A stretch of 64,000 nt of DNA from Daucus carota subsp. sativus (Eukaryota; Streptophyta; Magnoliopsida; Apiales; Apiaceae): positions 4,244,501 to 4,308,500 of the forward strand of contig NC_030387.2 of assembly GCF_001625215.2 (NCBI RefSeq), written 5' to 3'. Positions within the stretch are counted from its first letter, which is position 1, and every line of letters starts with the position of its first letter. The notes below the pieces were generated by a model. That model saw only the letters and a program-made list of their open reading frames with translations. It was not told the DNA's origin and did no database searches. Below, in pieces: positions 54,649 to 64,000 of this stretch. The translations under genes were made by a program, and so were the position numbers.

Positions 54649-55904
54649 TCAATATACTTGTATATAAAGGAGAGCGAGTAGCGTGTAGGTAGCGCCTCTC
54701 ATACAGCTCCGTTCTATTTTTCTAATTTTTCGAAATTTTTGGATGAAAAATATCAAAAATAAAATATACTTTTTTTAGTTTCGGATATATTGGAAGCAAG
54801 TTTCAGAGCTATCTTTTTCAAAATATGGAATTTTTGGATGAAAAATATCAGAAATAAAAGCTATCTTTTTCGGTTTCGGATATATTGGAATTAAATTTCA
54901 GAACTACCTTTTTCAAAATCTGGACCTTTTTTCAAAATATCAAAAATAAAATCTACCTACATCAAAATTATTGAAAAAAAATCTCAAATTATGATTTTAA
55001 TTTTAAATATATCAAAAATAAAAATTATCTTTTGTAGTTTCGGATATATTAGAATAAAGTTTCAGAAATACCTTTTTCAAAATATCAAAAATAAAATCTA
55101 CCTTGGAAGAAAGTCACAAATTATGATTTTAATTTTAAAATATATCAAAAATAAAAACTACCTGCCATAATAAGTATCAAATCATAATTTGAAACTTCTT
55201 TTTAATTATTTTTGATATCGAAAAAGACTTATTTTTCTTCCAAGACTATGACCATATTTTTAAAAAAAGTGTATATCAAAAACAGAAAATATTTTTTATA
55301 AACTGGTCTTATCTCAAATCAACCCTTATAAATTGAGGTCAGACATCATAAAATTTAACGAAAACAATTTATTGTTTCTTATTTATCTTCTCCATCTAAT
55401 ACAATCATGAGTTACACTATGATACAGTAGATGTTTTGAATGGTGATAAAAGATGATTGGCGTATGAGTTTGTCGGGTGTTGAAGTCGACCAATCCAAAC
55501 ACGGGAGAAGAATATAGTTTTAACATGATATTGATAGATGAAAAGGTCAATAAATTAACTGTCAATGTAGTCTTGTCGATGATTTATTCTTTTATACTAT
55601 TTGTTTTGTTCGACGGACATATTTGTTGTTATTAATTTTTATATTCTTTATTTTGCATACATGAAAATATTATTCATGCAAATACTTCCGCAATATCTGT
55701 TTGTTCGGTTGAAGCACCTTTTAAGTGAAGGCTGTCTATACCATATTAAAACAATAAAGGTTGTTTATAATATAAATTTATTTTTTCCACAAATATTAAT
55801 TTTGAATCTAATATAATTTTTATAAACCGCCGCAAATTTATTTTATTATACAAATATTAATTTTGAAATTATTAATATAATTTTTATAAGCCGCCGCCCG
55901 CTAG
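54649..55904 (+). mobile_element. Possible non-autonomous Helitron
   Basis: Candidate 5' end TCAATATACTTGTATATAAA after A at 54648, and candidate 3' end GCCGCCGCCCGCTAG at 55904 before T. This fits insertion between A and T with TC...CTAG ends. The hairpin before CTAG is weak. Inside, a block with TTTCGGATATATTGGAA recurs at 54780, 54876 and 55040. The 3' terminal ~60 bp is duplicated in tandem (55795-55830 and 55850-55904). No helicase gene. Confidence 0.4.
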
Positions 55905-55924
55905 TTCTCTAACTAGTTTGATAA

Positions 55925-56309
55925 GAGCATCTCCAGCAGTGTCCAAAAGAGGTTCCCTAAATATATAATAAACAATTCAAATTCTAAATAATAGGGATCC
56001 TATATTGATTGACAACTCCAACAATGATCCATATTTGTCTTCCCTATTATTATTATAATATTAAATTCAAATTTTTTTAACAAAGAGATAACAAAAGATA
56101 TGTGGGGAAGAGTGTGCAAAAGGTGAGAGTTGAATATTTAATCATTAAAAATGAAATGAGGAATGGATTGGGGATTCCCTACTTATGAAGAATGGAAATT
56201 GGATCCTAACATTTAGGAAATGAGTAGAGATTGTGCTGGAGTGAATTTTTATGCATATTTCTTAAAATAATAGCTTAGATCTCATATAGCTAATCTGCTG
56301 GAGATACTT
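55925..56309. mobile_element. Tourist/PIF-Harbinger-like MITE
   Basis: A 385-bp element with ends GAGCATCTCCAGCAG and, on the minus strand of the right, AAGTATCTCCAGCAG; flanked by TAA at 55922-55924 and 56310-56312. TAA duplication and GCATCTCCAGCAG ends fit this group. Confidence 0.7.
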
Positions 56310-56420
56310 TAACTAAGTCAAAACTTTATCCTCTATTCATGGAAGAACGCGCGAGTTGACTAACCCACAAGTATTAGAACAACCGTGAGAATTTTTTAAG
56401 GGCAAGGAAAATTATGTTTT

Positions 56421-56647
56421 TGTTATGTAATTAGTTTATTTAGGTGACCTTTGGCTTGTGGATGACTTTGTCCTTTAACTTACTCCCATTAATAGGAGAC
56501 TCTTGACCCTCCATTATACTTGTAACCTATATCTCATGGCCTATATAAAGGCATTTTGTATTGCTTGAAATCATATGAAAATCCTCACCATTCTCTTAGT
56601 CATTTTGTTCTTCTATTTGCTCTCTTTATAGTATATATTATATAACA
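56421..56647 (+). mobile_element. 5' LTR of the copia element
   Basis: TGTTATGTAATTAG to TATATAACA. A TATATAAAG box sits at about 56542-56550. Right after it CGTTATCAGCACGATAG is the likely primer-binding site, of the TATCAGCACG type. Confidence 0.92.
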
Positions 56648-57639
56648 CGTTATCAGCACGATAGTGTAAATAGGTATTGGAAATCCAAGAAGTAGAAGGA
56701 TTCTACGAAAATCATGTTATTTCGCTTTGTCCATCAAGTAAGTACACTTCTTGTAGCTTACTTTGCTTTACTTGCAAAGAATGATCTTTATGTGCTTATT
56801 ATGTGTTTGAGTCTTATAAATTTCGTATTTGGTTCATTGTTCATCGGAATACATTGATCTTATATTCGTTGCAAAGGTCTTTTGATCTTCTTCGCATATT
56901 TCTAAAATATGCTCATAAGTATGTCAAAATCTGCATTTTGTGTAATCTGATTGTATGATTCAAGTTGATATGCTGTCACTTCTAAAATTCATATTAAATT
57001 GAATATTTTTCCAAATATTATGAGCAATACCATTCTGGAAACCTCTTTTCGATATCTACTTTTTGTCTTTACACTCCATTTCGATATTCTGTGATTTTGA
57101 TGTTTTAAATATTAAAATACTATCATAATCAGAAGCTGATTTTGCATCTGCAGTCCACAAATATTTGTTTTCTGAATTCATTACTTGTTCGTTTTTAACG
57201 AGCCTTACCATTCTGAAAAGATCTTGGAATATTCTACGTTTTTCGTGTTTTATACTTTTCCAGATAAAATCATCTTCATAGTGTAAATTGACATTCTTTG
57301 AAACTGATCAGATTTGATTTTATCATAGAATTATGACTTATCATAGAGTAAATTGCTATTCTTTGATTCATGATATTGGATTAATATGTTTTGAGGTTAT
57401 TTTTGATACTATTCTTAATTTGGGAGATTTAAGATATTTGAGCATGTGATTTTTGAGTATGTGTTTTTGGTATTTAACACAACTAGGATGTTTGGTTAGT
57501 ATACTATAGACCTATTTGTGATACACATAATAAATTTATTAAAATCTTACTTTGATGTTTGCTCTCTAGATAATTTGTTTTAGTATTTGAAATATCAAAT
57601 CTTACAAAACTTGAGTTCAATGTACTTGATGTCACCCGA

Positions 57640-58410
57640 AAAAAAAAATATTACTTGACACGGATTCTGGATGCGGAAATCCATCTAAGTGCCATGAGCC
57701 TTGGTGACACAATAAATGAGGAAAATAAGGCCTCTGAGTAAGATAAAGCAAAGGTTATGATTTTTTTTTTTTTTTTGAAAAGATCCACACTCTTTGGAAG
57801 GATCTGAAAGAAAAATATGACAACACAAAAAAAACCGGAAGTGATACTTCCCGAGGCTCGCTATGATTGGCATCACTTGCGCTTGCAAGACTATAAAAGT
57901 GAGAGCAAGTATAACTTTGCAATGTTTAAAATTACATCCCCACTAAAGTTGTGTGGCGAGAATATCACTGATAAAGATATGTTGGAGAAAACAAACTCCA
58001 CATTCCCCGTCACATGCTCTTTCATCAACAATATCGTGAACGTGGATTCACAAAATATTCTGAGCTTATTTTAAGTATTGCTCCTTGATGAACAAAACCA
58101 TGAACCCGATTGGTTCAACACCATTCCCTGAAGTGAATGTTGTGTCTATTCATGAGTGTAAAAAAATAATCAGACCTTTTGACGTGGTCATGGACATGCC
58201 CGTGATTGTGGTTTTGGGCATGGTCGAGGTCATGATTACCACAGTTTCTCCATTTTTAATAAAATAAAAATGCTCACCTCTAGAATTGGAGGAAAAATGA
58301 GGAGAAACCAAAGAAAAACGTGATGCCTTAAAGGATCACATCAGAATTAGTGATTTCTTTGAAGATGGGAATGTGGAGATGATCGAATTTGATGGTGGCG
58401 ATAATTAAAT
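57640..58410 (+). pseudogene. Copia gag remnant
   Basis: 57817-58074 encodes a typical gag stretch (EARYDWHHLRLQDYKSESKY, then FKITSPLKLCGENITDKDML). Just upstream a run of 14 T at 57762-57775 breaks the frame between SLGDTINEENK and LWKDLKEKYDN. After 58074 the frame shifts again (58085-58267, PIGSTPFPEVNVV). The Gly/Arg-rich and zinc-knuckle end is not readable. No functional gag. Confidence 0.75.
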
Positions 58411-58570
58411 CATATATTTAAAAGCCTTGCTTTGCTTACTGAATATAAAAATATTTATGTTCGAACTCTGAAATGATTGCTTGAGTATATATTATGAAAT
58501 CTCCTTCTGCTTAAATTATTTCAAATATTTTATTTTCTAAAATATTTATATATTTTTCTTTTGAAGAAAT

Positions 58571-61500
58571 ATGGCCGGTAGCCTTTCATTATGTGACATG
58601 AAAGATGAAGAATCATTTTGTTTGGCGGATAGTGCAACAACACATACAATTTTGAAAAATAAAGCATATTTTTCGCATCTAACATTAGCCAAAGCTAATG
58701 TTAATACAATATCGGGTGCATCAGATATAATTGAAGGCTCCGGAAGAGCAAGTATAATGCTACCTAATGGTGCATGTTTATTGATTGAAAATGCAATGTT
58801 TTCCCCCCGATCAAAAATAAATCTTTTGAGCTTTAAAGATATACGCCACAATGGCTATCATATTGAGACGACAAATGAACGTGATAATGAATATTTATGT
58901 ATCACAACTATAGTCTCAGGGAGAAAACATGTGATAGAAAAACTCCTATCATATAATTCTGGATTATATTATACTTTCATAAATCCAGTTGAGTCACATA
59001 TGACTATTAATAAAAGTTCTGTTGACCCGAGAAATTTTATTATATGGCATGATCGTTTAGGCCATCCGGGTTCAACAATGATGCGAAGAATTATTGAAAA
59101 TTCAAATGGACATCCGCTCAAAAATAAAATTGTTCCATTGTCCAAAGATTTTTCATGTGTTGCTTGTATTCAAGGACAATTGATAACAAAACCATCTCCT
59201 GTGAAAGTTGCCATTGAATGCCCAAAATTTTTGGAGCGAATTCAAGGAGATATATGTGGACCAATTACCCCATCTAGTGGGCCATTTCAGTACTTTATGG
59301 TACTCATTGATGCATCAACAAGATGGTCACACGTTAGTTTATTGTCCACTCGTAATGTTGCTTTTGCACGACTCCTTGCTCAAATAATTCGATTACGAGC
59401 ACAATTTCCTGATTATAATATAAAGAAAATACGATTGGACAATGCAGGAGAATTTACATCCCAATCTTTTAAAGATTATTGTATGTCTATTGGGATTGAA
59501 GTGGAGCATTCTGTTGCCCACACACACACACTCAAAATGGTCTTGCCGAGTCTTTCATTAAAAGGCTACAACTAATTGCGAGACCATTACTTATGAGAAC
59601 AAATTTACCAACTACTGCCTGGGGACATGCAATATTACATGCGGCTTCTTTAGTTCGGTTAAGACCGACTTCTTATCATAAATATTCCCCACTGCAACTG
59701 GTAAATGGTCAAGAACCAAATATCTCTCACTCTTGAAAATTTTTGGGTGTGCTGTTTATGTTCCAATATCCCCTCCCCAACGAACAAAAATGGGACCCCA
59801 AAGAAGATTAGGGGTATATATTGGATTTGATTCTCCCTCAATTATTAAATATTTGGAGCCCAAGACTGGTGATTTATTCACGGCAAGATTTGCCGATTGT
59901 CAATTTGATGAGACAATTTTTCCTGCATTAGGGGGAGATAAGACAAAATTTGAAAAAGAAAAGCAAGAAATTTTGTGGAATGCAGTATCCCTGTCTCATT
60001 ATGATCCTCATACAAATCAATGTGAACTTGAAGTTCAAAAGATTACCCACCTACAAGAAGTCGCAAATAGATTGCCTGATGCATTTACTGATGTCAAAAA
60101 TGTGACAAAGTCACATATACCAGCTGTTAATGTTCCTTGTAAGATTAAACTTCCTGAAGAAGATAATAAAATCATGCTAGCAAATGAGTCTAAAGCACGC
60201 CTGAAGCGTGGTAGACCTATTGGATCCAAGGATAAAACTCCAAGAAAAACAAGGAGACTTGATAATAAAGCTGGAACATCAAATGACATCGTAGAATTGA
60301 TCACTGAAGAGACGTCTTCCAAAGATGATCAAACACCTGAAATTGTTGACAATGAAGAGATCTCGATAAATTATGTCATTTCAGGAAAGAGGTGGAATAG
60401 AAAAGAAATTGTCATGGATGATATATTTGCATATGCAGCTGCACTTGACATTTCTGAGGAAATCGAGGATCATGAACCTAGATCGATCTATGAATGTAAA
60501 AGAAGAAATGATTGGCCAAAATGGAAAGAAGCTATTGAAGCTGAACTGAAATCACTTGAAAAACGCCAAGTTTTTGGACCTATTGTCCAAACACCTGCAG
60601 GTATAAAACCCGTCGGATATAGATGGGTATTTGTGCGTAAAAGAAATGAGAAAAATGAAATTGTGAGATACAAGACACGCCTTGTTGCTCAAGGCTTCTC
60701 ACAAAGACCGGGAATCGATTACGAAGAAACTTATTCCCCGGTAATGGATGCAACAACATTCAGATTTTTAATAAGTTTATCAATTCTAGAAGGGCTCCGA
60801 ATGAATTTAATGGATGTTGTAACTGCCTACTTGTATGGATCACTTGATAGTGACATTTACATGAAAATCCCTGATGGGTTAAAAATGCCTGAAACATATA
60901 GTTCAAGACCCCGAGAGATTTACTCAATTAAATTACAGAGATCATTATACGGATTGAAACAGTCGGGTCGTATGTGGTACAATCGTCTCAGTGAATATCT
61001 TTTGAAAGATGGATATACCAATAATGTAATATGTCCATGTGTTTTTATTAAAAGGACAAAATTGGGGTTTACTATCATTGCAGTATATGTTGATGATTTA
61101 AACATCATTGGAACCCCAAATGAACTTCATGAGACGATTGGATATTTGAAAAGAGAGTTTGAAATGAAAGACTGTCTTGGTTTTCAAGTTGAACATTTAA
61201 CTAAAGGAATCTTTGTCCACCAGTCTTCATATATTGAAAAGATTCTTAAACGGTTTATTATGGATAAGGCATATCCTGTTAGTACACCTATGGTTGTACG
61301 ATCCTTAGAAAAGAATAAGGATCCATTTCGCCCAAGAGAATAGGGAGAAGAACTTCTTGGTCCTGAAGTACCATATCTTAGTGCCATTGGTGCACTAATG
61401 TATCTTGCCAATTGTACACGTCCCGATATTGCATTTTCTGTTAACCTTTTGGCAAGATATAGTTCTGCTCCAACTCGAAGACATTGGACTGGCGTGAAAC

Positions 61501-62069
61501 AAATATTTAGATATCTTCGAGGAACAATGGATATGGGTTTGTTTTATTCTAAAGACTCAAAAATTGAATTAGTTGGTTATGCAGATGCTGGATATCGGTC
61601 TGATCCCCACAAAGGTAGATCTCAAACAGGTTATGTATTCACATATGGTGATACCGCAATATCTTGGAGGTCTACAAAGCAGACTCTTGCAGCAACTTCT
61701 TCGAATCATGCTGAATTATTGGCACTACATGAAACTAGCCGGGAACGCGTGTGGCTAAGGTCTTTGGTCCATCATATTCGAGAATCATGTGGTCTTTCAG
61801 TTAATAAAGGAACTCCTACTATTCTTTACGAAGATAATGAAGCATGTATCACTCAGACCAGGGAAGGCTACATTAAAGGAGATCGAACAAAGCACATTGA
61901 TCCGAAATTCTTCTTCACTCACGAACTTCAGCAGAGGGGAGATATTAATGTTTGTCAAATTCGCTCATGTGAAAATCCAGCAGATTTGTTTACAAAAGCA
62001 CTTCCAACATCTTCTTTCGAGAAGTTAGTACACAAGATTGGAATGCGCAAACTTCGGGACATCTTGTAG
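58571..62069 (+). pseudogene. Copia pol (protease, integrase, reverse transcriptase, RNase H), broken
   Basis: Domains in order: protease with CLADSATTHTI (DSA in place of DSG); pre-integrase with WHDRLGHPGSTMMRR and CVACIQGQ; integrase with GDICGPI, VLIDASTRW and RLDNAGEFTS; reverse transcriptase with YRWVFVRKRNEKNEIVRYKT, MDVVTAYLYGSLDSD, SLYGLKQSGRMWYNRL and AVYVDDLNIIG; RNase H with YADAGYRSD, ISWRSTKQTLAATSSNHAE, EDNEACI and ENPADLFTKALP, ending at 62069. Lesions: a 2-bp CA gain at about 59519-59532, a 2-bp TC gain at about 59731-59737, an in-frame loss of about 6-7 codons at EMKD/CLGFQ (61172) and a TAG stop at 61341-61343 with the same frame going on after it. Confidence 0.92.
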
Positions 62070-62212
62070 TTATGTTAAAATGAGGGGGAGACATTATTTT
62101 AAACTATGTAGAACACATGTACTCTTTTTCTTCACTAGGGTTTTTCCCACCGGGTTTTTCCTAGTAAGGTTTTAATGAGGCATGATGTTAGTACAAGTCA
62201 TCCAAGGGGGAG

Positions 62213-62439
62213 TGTTATGTAATTAGTTTATTTAGGTGACCTTTGGCTTGTGGATGACTTTGTCCTTTAACTTACTCCCATTAATAGGAGACTCTTGACC
62301 CTCCATTATACTTGTAACCTATATCTCATGGCGTATATAAAGGCATTTTGTATTGCTTGAAATCATATGAAAATCCTCACCATTCTCTTAGTCATTTTGT
62401 TCTTCTATTTGCTCTCTTTATAGTATATATTATATAACA
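62213..62439 (+). mobile_element. 3' LTR of the copia element
   Basis: Same 227 bp as the 5' LTR with one visible change. Preceded by the purine tract. Confidence 0.92.
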
Positions 62440-62444
62440 GTTTT

Positions 62445-62862
62445 GTTTTGTTAGTTTCCTTTTATTTTTTATACAGAGAAAAGGCGCGGGATAATGTAGC
62501 CAGATACATGTCAGCCCATATTTAGCTCGTAAAATACACCGGCCCAATGGTCTTTGTACTGACAACAGTTGTTCATTCTAATTTCAAAATATACATAAAA
62601 AGAAGGGAAAAACCAGCAAAATCAGTAAAACTGAAATGTCTAAAATTAAATTGAATAATCAAACTTAAACATATTCTTTTTGTACATATCATCAGTGTTA
62701 TAAGAAAAGAATCAATGTGCAGCAGTTCTTAGATATGAAAGAGAGAAGGAAATGGAAATGAGTACATTTATTTGTATAATACAAAAATTATTCATACAAA
62801 AATCCAAAAAATTTGTTGCCAGAGAAGTTTCGATTCTTTTGAGAAATCACATTTCATAAATT
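62445..62862. other. 3' flank of the Nudix gene
   Basis: AT-rich spacer; the part from about 62700 is likely 3' UTR of the minus-strand gene. Nothing else seen. Confidence 0.5.
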
Positions 62863-63704
<842 letters not shown>

Positions 63705-63776
63705 TCTTAATCTCAGTCTAGCTCCGTGATGGTACGAGGCCAAGAGCATGATGTGGGTTTGTCCATGGATGATTCG

Positions 63777-63785
63777 CTATTTATA
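63777..63785 (-). promoter_or_regulatory. TATA box of the Nudix gene
   Basis: On the minus strand TATAAATAG. A start site about 30 bp downstream would fall near 63755, about 50 nt before the chosen ATG. If transcription began a little earlier, a 17-codon upstream frame (ATGGACAAACCC at about 63768) would be included. Confidence 0.55.
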
Positions 63786-64000
63786 CTAATCAAGTCGACA
63801 GATAGCTGCAGTATGGCCCCATTAAATATTCTTTCTGGATAATTCGTTGCTCAATTATCAAAGACTGTAGGTACAAAGGAATATAGTAGGATGAAAATGC
63901 TGACCACGCTGTGCACGGTCTTTACGATTGACATAATATGAGGCGGCTCATTTATCATGAGTTTAGAACAGTGGAAACAGAGTACGTGTGATATTGTCAA
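63786..64000. other. Nudix upstream region
   Basis: Promoter-side flank to the window end; no gene or repeat recognised. Confidence 0.5.

Larger units (their letters stand above)
56421..62439 (+). mobile_element. Full-length Ty1/copia element
   Basis: A 6,019-bp element: 5' LTR 56421-56647, gag remnant, pol remnant, purine tract AAGGGGGAG at 62204-62212, 3' LTR 62213-62439. Flanked by GTTTT at 56416-56420 and 62440-62444. The LTRs are 227 bp each and differ at one base that I can see (GGCCTATA against GGCGTATA), so the insertion is young. It is from a different family than the copia pieces at 601-31300. 56648-57640 is leader sequence with no readable gene. Confidence 0.93.

Noticed and set aside
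55601-55816. 71-codon plus frame
   Set aside because: AT-rich, inside the possible Helitron, no domain.
60035-61411. Minus frames opposite copia pol
   Set aside because: Antisense of reverse transcriptase coding sequence.

Overview
The window is nuclear DNA of a flowering plant, most likely a eudicot. It is AT-rich, its genes have GT-AG introns, and it carries many plant transposons (Ty1/copia, CACTA, hAT, Stowaway, Tourist-like and Mutator-like MITEs, possible Helitrons). Its plant gene families include NAC, an LRR protein of the PII-2 type, an IDA-like peptide and a plant-type Nudix hydrolase. The species cannot be read from the sequence.

About 1-38500 is a repeat-rich block made of a direct segmental duplication: copy 1 is 1-14085 (cut by the window start) and copy 2 is 15738-38518. 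Both carry, in the same order, a flanking segment, a minus-strand Ty1/copia pol remnant, a palindrome of captured PHD-GNAT gene sequence, a plus-strand LTR, Ulp1-protease (CACTA-type) remnants, an unrecognised exon remnant and an R2R3-MYB exon remnant. Copy 2 is longer because it holds two more, larger palindromes in tandem (21311-25088 and 25089-28410) and a longer plus-strand copia gag-pol remnant. Copy 1 has its own insertions (about 6667-7023 and 10035-11587). A CACTA-type remnant (14086-15000) and an unrecognised gene scrap lie between the copies.

The most unusual structure is in copy 2. Copia LTRs (20894-21230, 24675-25008, 28411-28744) alternate with about 3.3-kb inverted repeats whose arms derive from a plant PHD-finger/GNAT acetyltransferase gene of the IDM1/ROS4 type, a family known from Arabidopsis as a regulator of active DNA demethylation. 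Transcription from the first or second LTR would pass through antisense arm, 44-nt loop and sense arm before the next LTR, giving a long hairpin RNA. None of the PHD-GNAT pieces is a complete gene, but one 257-codon frame (19471-20244, minus) stays open across a palindrome centre.

From 38519 to 64000 the window is more gene-like. A three-exon NAC gene (39088-40759, +), a two-exon PII-2-like LRR protein gene (42336-43958, +), a single-exon IDA-like secreted peptide gene (49600-49848, +) and a two-exon NUDT1-like Nudix gene (62863-63704, -) are all readable without lesions. Between them are MITEs and transposons, several with exact target-site duplications: a hAT-like element holding a nested Stowaway MITE, a Mutator-like MITE, a 2-kb CACTA element inside a LINE RNase H remnant, a Tourist-like MITE, and a full-length copia element (56421-62439) whose LTRs differ at one position although its pol is broken.

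All assignments come from reading the sequence and remembered family motifs. No alignment or database search was run, so identities and boundaries of degraded repeats are approximate.
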